64,000 bases of DNA from JADKAV01 sp963769435 (GCA_963769435.1 CAVYLN010000002.1:2071152-2135151); one strand, 5' to 3'; counted from the first letter of the stretch, positions 9,564 through 19,234 are shown. Made by a program: numbers and translations. Notes: generated by a model not told the origin, from the letters alone.

Positions 9564-10513
9564 ACCAGTTCATGGACGTGATGGCGGCGACCGGGGATGT
9601 GGACTCCATCCGGATCTCCTTCAACGAGAACTCCATGGTGATCCTGCGGGTGGTCATCGCCCTGATCATGTTCGGCATCGCGCTGGGCACCACCATCGAC
9701 GACTTCCGGCAGGCGATCCGGCGACCCCTGGCGATCTCGATCGCCATCGGCGCCCAGTTCATCCTGCTGCCGTTCATCACGTTCGTGCTGACCCTGATCC
9801 TGGGCGTGCAGGGGTCGGTGGCCCTGGGCATGATCCTGGTGGCCTGCTGTCCGCCGGGCAACGTGTCCAACATCGTGACCCACCTGTCCGGTGGTGACGT
9901 CGCACTGTCGGTGTCCATGACCGCCGTCGGCAACCTGTTGGCGATCTTCCTCATGCCGCTGAACTTCGCGCTGTGGGGAGGGCTGCACCCGACCGGCTCG
10001 GAGATCATGCGGGCGATCGATCTGAACGCGATCGACATGCTCAGCGAGGTGCTGCTCGTCATCGGGGTCCCGTTCGCGGTCGGTATCACCGTCGCGCACT
10101 TCTTCCCGAAGTTCGCGGCCAAGGGCTCGAAGATCGTCGGCCCGGTCGCGTTCGCCGCGCTCGGTGGCCTGATCCTGGTCTCGCTGCTGGGCAACTGGGC
10201 CCTGTTCGTGGCCTGGATCGGCGTGGTCGCGATCGCGGTGGCCATCCACGACGGGCTGGCGCTGGGCCTCGGGTACGGCATCGCCCGCACCTTCAAGCTC
10301 CCGGTCCCGCAGCGCAAGGCGATGACTTTCGAGGTCGGCGTGCGCAATGCCGGACTGGGTCTACTGCTGGTCTTCAGCTTCTTCGACGGCCTGGGCGGTA
10401 TGGCGCTGGTCGCCGCGTGGTGGGGGATCTGGGACATCATCGCCGCGCTCACGGTCGCCCGGCTGTGGCGCCGGCACACTCTGTCCCACGAGCCGGTGGC
10501 GGCAGCCGCCTGA
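9560..10513 (+). CDS. Bile acid:sodium symporter (BASS) family transporter
   Basis: 317 residues starting at the ATG that overlaps the SDR stop, with a ribosome site AAAGAGG seven bases upstream. It has about nine hydrophobic membrane segments. The motif ACCPPGNVSNIVT matches the conserved substrate/sodium crossing region of BASS carriers. Members move organic acids such as bile acids, pyruvate or pantoate into the cell with sodium. As last gene of the TPP-enzyme/SDR/SDR operon it probably imports the substrate or exports the product. A 12-bp palindrome ACCGCCGGCGGT overlaps the end of the gene (about 10,513) and may help terminate transcription. Confidence 0.88.
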   Translation: MNQFMDVMAATGDVDSIRISFNENSMVILRVVIALIMFGIALGTTIDDFRQAIRRPLAISIAIGAQFILLPFITFVLTLILGVQGSVALGMILVACCPPGNVSNIVTHLSGGDVALSVSMTAVGNLLAIFLMPLNFALWGGLHPTGSEIMRAIDLNAIDMLSEVLLVIGVPFAVGITVAHFFPKFAAKGSKIVGPVAFAALGGLILVSLLGNWALFVAWIGVVAIAVAIHDGLALGLGYGIARTFKLPVPQRKAMTFEVGVRNAGLGLLLVFSFFDGLGGMALVAAWWGIWDIIAALTVARLWRRHTLSHEPVAAAA

Positions 10514-10597
10514 CCGCCGGCGGTCCACCCCTCTACAAGACCGCGCGGCGCCAGCCTTCGCGCGCAGATGTGAAGGGGAGTCGCGGCAGTACCGCTG

Positions 10598-12583
10598 CTA
10601 CTCCTGCCCGTTCGCCAGTCGCTCGACCTCGGCGGCGTCGACGTCGTGGCCCACCCACCCCGCGACCTTCTTCTCGACCTTCTCTTCGGCCTCCGCGCGC
10701 TTGGCCTCGGGCGTGGACTCCGCCGCGTCCCAACCGCGCTGCACCTCGAAACGCAACTCGCGGGCGCGCAGTGACTTCTGCACCCGTGACATCTGCTCAT
10801 CCGTGGCCTGCAAACCCCAGACCTGGCGGATGGCCTCTGGGGTCTCGCGGCGGTAGTCGTGCCCGCCCTCGTCGAAGACGCCCGGAGTCGGTGTCAGTGC
10901 GTTCTGCATGTCGAGGAAGGTGGCGAAGAATGTGACGACCGGCTGCCACCGGCTCCCCCGCGGGGCGCCCGGGGGGCGCTGGGCGTCCGGGCCCAGCCAG
11001 TCGGGCTGACGCCATACGACCTCGGGTCCGAACTTGGGGATCGGGTCATCGCCGTTCTGCAACAGCAAGTAGTTGACCTTCGCCCGCTCGTCGGGGGACA
11101 GGCCACGCCAGTCACGCACCGCGCGTGACATGAACACTGACCCCGGGCCCACCGGGGGAGTCTGGGACACGCTGCGATCACCCCAGAGTTCCCGGCGCCA
11201 GACCGTAGCGTTGGGGGTGCCGATCCACACTGCGGCGTCCAGCGAAACCCCGGCCGGGCCGGTGATGCCCTCCCCCCGGAACATCTCCTGGCTCACCTGC
11301 GATCCCAGGCTCTCCCCGAACAGCACGAACTTGGGCCGGTCCTCCGGCGCCCGTGCCAGCAGACGCGCCACGATGCCGTTGACGACCATCTTGGTCTGGC
11401 GCGTGCCCATGTGGACGCGGTTGAGCGACAGCGCGGAGGGCAGCACTGAGTACTGGATGCAGGCCGAGGCGCAGTCGCCGCGGGTCAGGTACTCCAGCGT
11501 CTCGCACGCCACGTAGTTCACGTAGCCGGAGCCGGTCGCCGAGAACAAGGCGAACACCGACCGGTCCAGCGCGCCCGTGCGGTCGATCTCCGCGAGCAGC
11601 AACTCCGCGCGGGCGGCTTCGGTGTCCGCGCTGGCCAACGACGCGTACACCCGGATCGGCTGCTTGGCGGGTTCTCCCATGACCTCGGTGATCTGGCCGG
11701 GCAGCAGGGTCTCGCGCAGCCACCGCGACGCTTCCCGCGACTGCTTCTGCCAGGGGATCAGGGATCCCGGTCCACCGGTCACCTCCGGCAGGTCGGGGGC
11801 GTCGAGGTTCGCGTTGTCCGGAGCGCCACCGCCCACCGCGAGTTTCCGGTTGACCAGCGTGACCGCACCCCAGCCGAGACCGGCCAGGGCGGCGAACGAC
11901 GCGAGTCGGCCGGCGGTGCGGTGATCGGCCGGGTCCCCACCGACCACTGCGGCCGCAATCCGTGAGAGCCCCGCGCTGAGTTTCGCCTCCCCGTGGCCCG
12001 CGGCGATCAGCACACCGGTGGTGATCACACTGGCGGCGATCGCCTTGGGCTCGGAGATCTCGCGGGTGGTGTCCTCGTGCGCGCGGCCGTCGGTGGCATC
12101 CAGCGAACCCGGGGTGGCGTGGCGCACCGTGGCGTACCCCGCGCCGGCCACTGCCAGCGCGGTTCCCGCGCTGGCCACCGACGGGTGGCCAGGCAGGAGG
12201 CGGGCGGCTGCGGCGACCAGGCCGGCGGCAGCCGCAGACCCCTTTGCGGTCGCGCCGAGCCGGATCAACGCCCGCCTCGGTGGTTCGTGCTCGACCGGGG
12301 GGATGGACCGCACCGTGGCCACGGCGGCGGCCAGTGTCGCGGCGTCGATGATCACGCTGGTCCCCAGGCCGGTGCGCCCGATCCGCCGAGCGACGGCCCG
12401 CAGCAGGGAGTGCCCGGAGGTGCCCCATCCGTACCCTGTGGCGGCGGCGACGCCGGACAGGATCGCCTGGTCGCGGGTACCGCGGCTGAGTAGGTTCGGC
12501 TGGAACGAACGGCCGGTCATGAAGGCGCCGAGCAGCACGCCTGCCTGCGCGGAGAGGTCGAGGTTGTCTGTCACGTCTGTCAC
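10598..12583 (-). CDS. Membrane-anchored alpha/beta hydrolase, Abhydrolase_9 family
   Basis: 661 residues. The N-terminal ~230 residues are Ala/Gly-rich hydrophobic helices (Abhydrolase_9_N-like). The catalytic domain follows from about VTGGPGSLIPWQ and carries the nucleophile elbow GESLGS with Ser425. The C-terminus is charged and helical. These actinobacterial proteins are thought to be cutinase/lipase-like esterases at the cell envelope; the substrate is unknown. A paralogue lies at 17,509-19,221 with the same PGSLIPW-/SLVPW-type entry motif. It is convergent with the transporter gene. The start could also be the GTG four codons further on (VTDN). Confidence 0.85.
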   Translation of the reverse strand: MTDVTDNLDLSAQAGVLLGAFMTGRSFQPNLLSRGTRDQAILSGVAAATGYGWGTSGHSLLRAVARRIGRTGLGTSVIIDAATLAAAVATVRSIPPVEHEPPRRALIRLGATAKGSAAAAGLVAAAARLLPGHPSVASAGTALAVAGAGYATVRHATPGSLDATDGRAHEDTTREISEPKAIAASVITTGVLIAAGHGEAKLSAGLSRIAAAVVGGDPADHRTAGRLASFAALAGLGWGAVTLVNRKLAVGGGAPDNANLDAPDLPEVTGGPGSLIPWQKQSREASRWLRETLLPGQITEVMGEPAKQPIRVYASLASADTEAARAELLLAEIDRTGALDRSVFALFSATGSGYVNYVACETLEYLTRGDCASACIQYSVLPSALSLNRVHMGTRQTKMVVNGIVARLLARAPEDRPKFVLFGESLGSQVSQEMFRGEGITGPAGVSLDAAVWIGTPNATVWRRELWGDRSVSQTPPVGPGSVFMSRAVRDWRGLSPDERAKVNYLLLQNGDDPIPKFGPEVVWRQPDWLGPDAQRPPGAPRGSRWQPVVTFFATFLDMQNALTPTPGVFDEGGHDYRRETPEAIRQVWGLQATDEQMSRVQKSLRARELRFEVQRGWDAAESTPEAKRAEAEEKVEKKVAGWVGHDVDAAEVERLANGQE

Positions 12584-12671
12584 CGGGTCAGTCTCGCAGG
12601 GTTGGCCCGCGATCGCCCGGGATCACGGTGATTGCGGATCTGCACGCTCAGCAGCGGCTCGGTCCCGGACT

Positions 12672-13331
12672 TCAGCCCGGCAGCGTCGTCACCGTGATCG
12701 ACTCCGGCGCCGACGATTTGCCCGCTTCGTCGAGTGTCGTGATCGTGTACGTGTAGGCGGTGCTCGGGGTCAGGCCGGTGTCGCTGAGGCTCTCTCCGGT
12801 GCTGCCGAGTTCGAAGTCCAGGGGGTCGGCGCCTGTGCCGCCGGAACGACGCGCGCTGACCTCGAGGAAGTCCCCGTCGGGCGGGTTGTCCCACGCCAGG
12901 GCGATGGTCGTGGCGGTCACCTCGGTGGCGCGCAGGTTCCGCACTGGTGCGGGCGCCGGGGTGTCGCGTGGGGGGACCCGATAGGTGAACCGCGCCCGCA
13001 TGCCGCGGTTCTTCTTCACGCGGACCTTCCGAACACGGTCGACCGCACGGGAGTCCCCCACCCGCTTGGCCTTGAGCGTGTACCGACCGGGGCGCAGATT
13101 CTTGACCCGGGACCGACCGTCGACGCGCAGTGTCCTGGCGAACTTGCCGGGTCCCGTGATCCTGACTCTGGCCACAGTTCCGTTTTCGAGGCCGGAGACG
13201 ACGACCACCAGTGTCTTACCGGGAACTGTCTTGGCAGCGACTGTGGCCGTCCCCGGCGCGGTCACCATGCCAATCCCCAGAAAGACACCCCCCACTAGCG
13301 CCAGCCTTGCGCGCCAGACCGTGGTGGTCAT
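12672..13331 (-). CDS. Secreted protein with fibronectin type III domain
   Basis: 219 residues. It begins with a signal peptide (basic MTTTVWRAR, hydrophobic LALVGGVFLGIGMV, cleavage near TATVAA). A middle section has evenly spaced Arg/Lys (about 35-115) and a carboxypeptidase-like beta look (RPGRYTLKAKRVGDS). A fibronectin type III domain follows (~128-219: APVRNLRATEVTATTIALAW ... STAYTYTITTLDEAG). There is no cell-wall sorting motif or membrane anchor. It is probably an extracellular or wall-associated binding protein of unknown partner. Confidence 0.75.
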   Translation of the reverse strand: MTTTVWRARLALVGGVFLGIGMVTAPGTATVAAKTVPGKTLVVVVSGLENGTVARVRITGPGKFARTLRVDGRSRVKNLRPGRYTLKAKRVGDSRAVDRVRKVRVKKNRGMRARFTYRVPPRDTPAPAPVRNLRATEVTATTIALAWDNPPDGDFLEVSARRSGGTGADPLDFELGSTGESLSDTGLTPSTAYTYTITTLDEAGKSSAPESITVTTLPG

Positions 13332-13459
13332 CGTCCCAGCCCCAAACTTACGCGAACACTTACATCATTTCCCTAACAAAGTCCGACACGCCAGGCAGTC
13401 TCGGCGACACACCGGGGCGGGGTGACAATGGAGGAGTCCGGTCGAGGGGGGAGTTGCGC

Positions 13460-14140
13460 ATGAGGGTCCTGTACGTCTGTACCGCCAATATCTGTCGGTC
13501 GGCGTCCGCCGAGGCACTGCTGCGTGACGCCCGTGTGCCGGGCGTCGAGGTGATGTCGGCGGGGACGCTGGCGGCCTCGGGTTCACCCGGCTGCCCCATG
13601 GCCCCGGCGCTCGAAGGTCGCGCGTCCATGCACCGTTCGCAGCGGCTGACCGAGGAACTCATCGACGGCGCCGACCTGATCCTGACCGCGGCCCGGGAGC
13701 ATCAGGCCGAGGTCGTCGCCGCGCAACCTTCGACGCGCAGCCGCACCTTCACGATCCGGCAGTCGGGCCGGCTTGCGCAGTGGTTGCTGGATATGGGCGT
13801 GGTGGAGGCGGCGCGGCGTCGGCAGGAGGATCCGCAGGGTTGGGCGCAGGGGATCGCGCAGGGCGACCCGCGCCTGCAGGTGGCGCCGCTGCCGACCGGT
13901 GAGACGGGGCGCACCCAATGGCTGGTCGAGGAACTCGATGCCGCCCGGGGGATGGCCCCGGCCCAGGTTCCGGAGCCTCCGGCTCGCAAGTGGGGTCGTC
14001 GGCCCGCTGATGCGGACGTGCACCCCGACGATGTCCCGGACCCGCACATGCTCGGGACCGGTTGGCACGGCCCCGCCTACGAGCAGATCCGGGAGGCGAC
14101 CAGCAACCTGGTCGCGGTGCTCCGCGCGATCTCCGGGTGA
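13460..14140 (+). CDS. Low-molecular-weight protein-tyrosine-phosphatase-like protein
   Basis: 226 residues from the ATG preceded by GGGGGGAG. The P-loop CTANICRS (7-14) keeps the CX5R(S) motif with nucleophile Cys7 and Arg13. Downstream, DVPDPHMLG matches the DPD-type general-acid loop. The usual CXGNXCRSP is altered at Gly->Ala and Pro->Ala. The protein is longer than the typical ~150 residues because of a ~60-residue insert rich in Arg/Gln in the middle. Tyrosine dephosphorylation of signalling or capsule proteins is the family role; arsenate-reductase-like activity is less likely. Confidence 0.8.
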   Translation: MRVLYVCTANICRSASAEALLRDARVPGVEVMSAGTLAASGSPGCPMAPALEGRASMHRSQRLTEELIDGADLILTAAREHQAEVVAAQPSTRSRTFTIRQSGRLAQWLLDMGVVEAARRRQEDPQGWAQGIAQGDPRLQVAPLPTGETGRTQWLVEELDAARGMAPAQVPEPPARKWGRRPADADVHPDDVPDPHMLGTGWHGPAYEQIREATSNLVAVLRAISG

Positions 14141-14180
14141 CGCCGCGCAGCCCTCTCCCCGGCCCTCCGCCGAGACGTGC

Positions 14181-14217
14181 GCAGATTTTCATTCACATGT
14201 GAAACCGAATCTGCACA
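14181..14217. repeat. Dispersed palindromic repeat, copy 1
   Basis: An imperfect hairpin: GCAGATT at the left, the palindrome TTCACATGTGAA in the centre, and AATCTGC at the right. Its right 26 bases (14,192-14,217) recur exactly at 14,357-14,382. The centre and right arm resemble the 47-bp family at 28.9, 35.7, 37.2 and 38.2 kb (CACRTGA followed by CGAATCT). It lies between convergently irrelevant genes, upstream of the hydrolase at 14,435. Confidence 0.7.
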
Positions 14218-14342
14218 TGGCCTGAGATGGGCGTCGCAGGTGCCGTTCGAGCGGGGCCTTGCCGAGATGATCACCTGGTACCGGGACAACGAGGCGTGGG
14301 TGGCGCCCGCTGAAGCAGGGAGTCTGACCCCCTCACCCGACT

Positions 14343-14382
14343 TGTGCAATTTCCCTTTCACATGTGAAACCGAATCTGCACA
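14343..14382. repeat. Dispersed palindromic repeat, copy 2
   Basis: 40 bp: outer arms TGTGCA and TGCACA pair exactly, and the central TTTCACATGTGAAA is a perfect palindrome. It shares 26 exact bases with copy 1, 165 bases upstream, in the leader of the alpha/beta hydrolase gene. The two tandem copies could act on its transcript, or be passive mobile repeats. Confidence 0.75.
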
Positions 14383-14434
14383 GGTTGTCCGTGAGGCGGT
14401 GAAACGGGGTGAGAATGGTGTTCGGGAGGCGATC

Positions 14435-15328
14435 ATGCGAAAGCGGACGGTGGTTGTGGGACTGGGGACGACGGCACTGACCGCGTGGACGGTCGTGCGG
14501 GCCAAGCGGCTGCTCGCGGTTCACGCTCCCGACGAGACGGGTCGCTTCCCTTCCGGGATGGAGTACGCGCGATGGGGGGACGGTCCCAGGAAGGTCCTGT
14601 GGATCCCCGGAGGGCCGGGTGGTGACATCCCGCGCGGGACGTTCGGGGCGTTCCAGGGCCGGCAGTTCCGCGTGCTGGTCGACGCCGGTTTCAGCGTCTG
14701 GTACGTCACCCGCAAGCGCAACATGCCGGTCGGGCATTCGGTGGCGGACATGGCCGACGACTACGCGGCCCTCATCCGGGATCAACTGGGCGGCCGGGTG
14801 GACGTGGTGGTGGGGGTCTCCTACGGCGGGCTCATCGCCCAGTACATCGCCGCTGATCACCCACAGACCGCAGACCGGGTGGTCCTCGCGCTGGCGGCTG
14901 CGACCATCACGGACTGGGGCCGGGACGTGGACCGCCGGTGGGCGGTGGCCCGGGCCGAGGGCCGGATGGGCGACGCCGCCCTTGCGATGTCGGAGTACCT
15001 GTTCCCGGAAGCGGGACAGTCCCGACAACGCCGACTGGTCGCACCACTGATGCGCGGCACGTTCAGCGATGAGCAGGTGCCAAGCGGCGATCTGCTCGTG
15101 GAGGCCGATGCAGAGGTGTCCTTCGACGCCCGCGACGTACTGCCCAGGATCACGATCCCGGTGTTGGTGGTCAGTGCCCAGGAGGATCTGTTCTTCCCGC
15201 GCGAGGTGGTGCAGGAGACCGTCGACCTGCTGCCCGACTGCACATGGATCGAGTACGAGGGGATGGGTCATATCAGAGCCGCTGGCAGCGGTCGGCTGGC
15301 AGAGGACATCGCCGTATTCGCCCAGTGA
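14435..15328 (+). CDS. Alpha/beta hydrolase
   Basis: 297 residues from the ATG with ribosome site GGGAGG at 14,424-14,429; an upstream extension would translate the two repeats and is rejected. The N-terminus (VVVGLGTTALTAWTVVRA) is a hydrophobic anchor or signal. The nucleophile elbow is GVSYGG, the oxyanion region IPGGPGG, and the acid and histidine are plausibly QEDLFF and EGMGHIR. A lipid or ester hydrolase at the membrane is likely. It overlaps the next gene by GTGA. Confidence 0.82.
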   Translation: MRKRTVVVGLGTTALTAWTVVRAKRLLAVHAPDETGRFPSGMEYARWGDGPRKVLWIPGGPGGDIPRGTFGAFQGRQFRVLVDAGFSVWYVTRKRNMPVGHSVADMADDYAALIRDQLGGRVDVVVGVSYGGLIAQYIAADHPQTADRVVLALAAATITDWGRDVDRRWAVARAEGRMGDAALAMSEYLFPEAGQSRQRRLVAPLMRGTFSDEQVPSGDLLVEADAEVSFDARDVLPRITIPVLVVSAQEDLFFPREVVQETVDLLPDCTWIEYEGMGHIRAAGSGRLAEDIAVFAQ

Positions 15329-16840
15329 CGGCCATAGCCACCCGGGCAAGAACTGGGTCACCAACCGCGCGGATCGCCCCGCCACTGGTGATCGGTCTGG
15401 TGAGTCTCGGCAACGCGCTGGCGGTTCCGGCATTCAGCAACCAGAACCAGTACCTGGCCCATGTGATCGGCCCACGGACCCCGGAACTCAGCAACGACTG
15501 GCTGGTGGGCACCACCGACCCCTACCCGCTGTTCACTCGTATCGTCGGGGTTCTCTTCGATCTCGGCGGCGACACCGGCCTCGAGCTCGTGGCCTACCTC
15601 GCGACCGCCGCAGCACTCACGGGTGTGTACCTGATCGCACGCACGCTGGTCGGGGGCCGCGGGGTGCCGATCGCTCGCGGTACTCGTGCTGGGCGCGACG
15701 CTGATCCCCTGGACGTCGGCACCGATGCCGGTAGGAAGCCTGTCAGCCTTCCACGGGGTCTTCGGACAGTATCTCGTCTACAAGCCCGGCTACCTGCAAC
15801 CGAGTTCGGCCGGAGTCCTGTTGTTGCTGGCGCTGGGACTGTGGGCTGGGAGCCGGACACGAGCAGGCCGCGGATCTGGGCGGCGGCCGCACTGATGGTC
15901 CTGGCCTGTGCGATCCACCCGACGTACGCGATCGTCGCGGGTATCGGACTGACAGCGGCGTTGGTGGCGGACCTCATCACCGGGGGGGAATGCGGCGGCT
16001 CCCCGGATACGCCGGACCGCTGTGGTGGTGTCCGCGGTGGTCGACGATCACAGCGAATCCCGCGGTCTTCACCTCACCCGGGCGGCGAGGCGTTGGACCG
16101 GCTGGCCTTCGAGCGGATCGCACACCACACCCTGCGTCTCGACGTGGCGATGGTATGACCTGGCCGACCTAGTGTTCGTAGCCCTGGTCGGCGCCGGAGT
16201 GGTCCTGGCGCGACCGCTGCGCGGGGGTCGGTGGCTTGGGGTGTGGCTGCTTGCGGCCACCATCCCCGGACTGCTGGCCGCGCTGGTCGTGGAGTACACG
16301 CGATGGACGGAACTTGCGCTGCTGTTTCCGTGGCGCATCACGGTGTTGACGGTCCCGATCGCAGCCACGGTGCTCGTCGTGCGGATAGGTGAGGCGCTGC
16401 GCCGGCCGCGTCCCTACGCCTGGCGCGTTCCTGCGGTCGCGGCGGCGGCGCTGCTGGCGGGGTACGGGCTGCACTCGACGGCGCAGGCGCAGTCGCCGGA
16501 TTCCCTGGAACCCACCGCCTTGGTGCTCACGGCACAACCGGAGGGCGTCGGACTCGTGCCCTTGCTGGTGGAGAACGTACGGCTCAATGCCGAGGTTCCT
16601 ATCTACGTCGACTGGAAGAGCCCGCCGTATGCGGGCGACGATCTGGCGCAATGGTGGCGCAGGTACGACCAGGTCGCGGCCTTCGAGCGCGACCCCGAAT
16701 CATTCTGCGAGGCGGACTGGACCGCCGGCATCGACTGGGTGCTGCTGCCTTCGGGTGCCCAGGTCTCCTGCCTGCAGGCTTGGCCGGTGCTCGGTGAGTC
16801 GGCGGGATACGTCGTGCGACAGCGCCCCGCCCTGGACTGA
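15325..16840 (+). CDS. Polytopic membrane protein, unrecognised, in several frames
   Basis: It starts at a GTG overlapping the hydrolase stop. The protein (~500 residues if repaired) is spread over two frames: it opens with SNQNQYLAHVIG and DWLVGTTDPYPLFT, shifts near 15,680, shifts back near 15,895, and shifts again near 16,000. It finishes in one clean frame from ~16,150 to 16,840. It shows about eight to ten membrane segments and a C-terminal outer domain (PIYVDWKSPPY, SFCEADWTAG). The pattern recalls uncharacterised integral membrane proteins related to glycosyltransferase-C or DUF6798 families, but I cannot assign one. Repeated shifts with conserved protein sense in between indicate read errors more than decay. 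Confidence 0.6.
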
Positions 16841-16862
16841 GTCGGGGAATCCGGGGGGCCGG

Positions 16863-17327
16863 TCAGGCGACGGAGCGCTCCGCGGCCTCGGCGATGTCGG
16901 CGAGGTCCTGCTGCATCAACTTGCGGGTCGTGCTCTCCATGAGCCGTCCGACCACCGCTCCCAGGGTCTTGTTCAGAACTCCACTGGTCTGCGCATCGAA
17001 GTGCATCGACAGGATGCAGGCGTCCGTACCGACGGGTTCGACCACCAGCTCCGAGGTGTACTGGGTCCCGCCGTGCTGGGCCTCAGTGGTGTAGGAGTGG
17101 CCGGGATCGACCTCAGTGACGGTCATCTCCTCGGTCGCCGACTTGCCGAACATCACGCGGGTCTCACGCCACCTGGTGCCGACGTCGAAGGCGGTCCCGT
17201 CGTCGAGGCGCTCGACGGAGCGGATGCCTGAGATGACCTCGGGTGACCGTTCGATCCCCGTGATGAGATTCCACACCACGCCGGCAGGCGCGGCGACCTC
17301 GTGGCTGATGTCGATGGGTCCGGGCAT
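16863..17327 (-). CDS. SRPBCC-family (START-like) protein
   Basis: 154 residues from the ATG at 17,327, chosen for its near-perfect ribosome site AAAGGAGG. The sequence follows the helix-grip fold of polyketide cyclase/Bet v1-like proteins: ISHEVAAPAGVVWNLIT at the start, a long beta sheet, and an amphipathic C-terminal helix (RLMESTTRKLMQQDLADIAE). Such proteins bind hydrophobic ligands or act as polyketide-type cyclases. No biosynthetic genes are close, so the ligand is unknown. Confidence 0.85.
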   Translation of the reverse strand: MPGPIDISHEVAAPAGVVWNLITGIERSPEVISGIRSVERLDDGTAFDVGTRWRETRVMFGKSATEEMTVTEVDPGHSYTTEAQHGGTQYTSELVVEPVGTDACILSMHFDAQTSGVLNKTLGAVVGRLMESTTRKLMQQDLADIAEAAERSVA

Positions 17328-17508
17328 GCTGACCTCCTTTCGGACTACTGCCGAGGTTAGCCCGCTGATCGCGCGATCAGAAGGGGTCACGTCAGCCAGG
17401 GACCCGCGGAACCGCCGTTCGTACCAGAACGCCGTGGCTGCCCGAGGCGGTTGCCTCGCGCCGGGATACCGTGGGGGCTCATCGCTGGACGACCCGAACG
17501 GAGACCTG

Positions 17509-19221
17509 ATGGCGCACGCTGTCGCGACCGAGGCGCCGCAGGACTCGGATGCGCAGCCCGCGGTGCCCCCGTCCCGCCGCGTCTTCACGCTGAAGTTCAG
17601 CGGAGTGGGGATGTGGTTCGCGGCGCTGTTCTTCGCGTTCTCGTTGTATCCCTCACTGCTGCCGCGCGCAGGCTACGTGCAGGGCATCGCGTCGGGGATC
17701 ACGGTGATGGTCGGGTATGCACTCGGAGTGGGAATCCAGACCCTTTGGCGGTTCCTGCAGATTCCGACGCCGAGGCCCTCCCGCGCCAAGATCATCAAAC
17801 GCATCTTCCTCGTCCTGCTCGTGCTGTCGGTCGCGACGGCCATTTGGCAGTACGTGGGCTGGCAGAACGAGGTGCGCAGCATCTTCGACCAGCCGTCGAC
17901 CTCGCCGGTCACCTGGTCGTCCATCCTGGTGGTCGGGGTGCTGGTGGCGGCGCTGATCCTGGTCATCGCACGTTCCCTGCGCAGACTCGCCGCTTTCGGC
18001 ACCCGCCTGCTGGGTAGGCGACTGCCGCCGCGTCTGGCGCAAGCGATCAGCGTCGGGGCACTGGTACTGCTGATCTGGCTGTTGGTCACGGGCATCCTCG
18101 TGAACGGGTTCTTCGCAGGGGCGAATGCGATGTTCTCCACGCGCGACACGGCGACCACGGAAGGTGTCGTGCAGCCCACCTCGACCTCACGCTCTGGCGG
18201 CCCCAACTCCCTGGTTCCCTGGGCGAGCCTTGGTCGCAAGGGCCGCGATTTCGTGGCCACGGGGCCCACCGTCGAACAGATCGATGCCTTCACCGGTGGG
18301 GGTGCTGTCGAGCCGGTCCGTGCGTACGTCGGTCTGGACAGCGAACCCACGCTCCAGGGTCGGGCCGATCTGCTGCTCAGGGAGTTGCAGGTCACCGGCG
18401 CATTCGACCGCGAGCTACTCGTGGTGGCCACCACGACGGGCACCGGCTTCCTGGATCCGGCTGCGGTGGATCCCTTGGAGTACATGTACAACGGCAACAC
18501 CGCGATCGCCGGCGTGCAGTACTCCTTCCTGCCGAGCTGGATCTCGCTGCTGGCCGATCAGGAGGCTGTCAAGAAGACCTCGCGCGTGGTGTTCGACACC
18601 GTGCATGACTACTGGTCGACGTTGCCGGAGGACGACCGCCCCGATCTGTACCTCTACGGGCTGTCGTTGGGTTCGTTCGGGGTGGAGAGCGTGCTGACGT
18701 CGGTCAACCTTGTCAACGAACCGATCGACGGCGCCTTCATGTCCGGCCCGCCGTTCGTGAACCCCCTGCACGACGAGATCGAGGCCGATCGGGATCCGGG
18801 GAGCCCTGCCTGGCTGCCGGCTTTGGACAACGGCCGGACCGTGCAGTTCACGTCCTCCGGTTCGGAGATCGAGGCGGTCGTCGACGAGCCGTGGGGACCC
18901 ACGCGGCTGGTGTACCTGCAGCACTCGTCGGACCCGGTGGTGTTCTTCAACCAGAAGTTGGCCTTCCAGATGCCGGCGTGGCTGGAGTACGGTCAGCGCG
19001 GCCCGGACATCCCCGAGGAGATGACCTGGGTGCCGCTGGTCACGATGTGGCAGGTGGCCCTCGACCTACCGGCGGCCGGCTCCGTACCCGTCGGTCACGG
19101 GCACATGTACTCCAAGGAGTCCAACGCGCAGGCCTGGGCCGCGATGACCCGACCGGAGGGTTGGACTCCCGCGGACACCGACCGGCTCGTGGCCCAGATG
19201 GACGCCGACGGGACCGGCTGA
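17509..19221 (+). CDS. Membrane alpha/beta hydrolase, Abhydrolase_9 family (paralogue)
   Basis: 570 residues from the ATG at 17,509 (GGAGACCTG upstream). The N-terminal ~180 residues contain four to five membrane helices starting at GMWFAALFFAFSLYPSLLPR, typical for Abhydrolase_9_N. The extracellular catalytic domain begins near NSLVPWASLGRKGRDF and holds the nucleophile Ser386 in YGLSLGS. Conserved partners (HSSDPVVFF, GHGHMY) give likely Asp and His. It is a better-preserved membrane version of the protein at 10,598-12,583. Function: envelope esterase of unknown substrate. Confidence 0.87.
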   Translation: MAHAVATEAPQDSDAQPAVPPSRRVFTLKFSGVGMWFAALFFAFSLYPSLLPRAGYVQGIASGITVMVGYALGVGIQTLWRFLQIPTPRPSRAKIIKRIFLVLLVLSVATAIWQYVGWQNEVRSIFDQPSTSPVTWSSILVVGVLVAALILVIARSLRRLAAFGTRLLGRRLPPRLAQAISVGALVLLIWLLVTGILVNGFFAGANAMFSTRDTATTEGVVQPTSTSRSGGPNSLVPWASLGRKGRDFVATGPTVEQIDAFTGGGAVEPVRAYVGLDSEPTLQGRADLLLRELQVTGAFDRELLVVATTTGTGFLDPAAVDPLEYMYNGNTAIAGVQYSFLPSWISLLADQEAVKKTSRVVFDTVHDYWSTLPEDDRPDLYLYGLSLGSFGVESVLTSVNLVNEPIDGAFMSGPPFVNPLHDEIEADRDPGSPAWLPALDNGRTVQFTSSGSEIEAVVDEPWGPTRLVYLQHSSDPVVFFNQKLAFQMPAWLEYGQRGPDIPEEMTWVPLVTMWQVALDLPAAGSVPVGHGHMYSKESNAQAWAAMTRPEGWTPADTDRLVAQMDADGTG

Positions 19222-19234
19222 GGCCCATCTGCGA

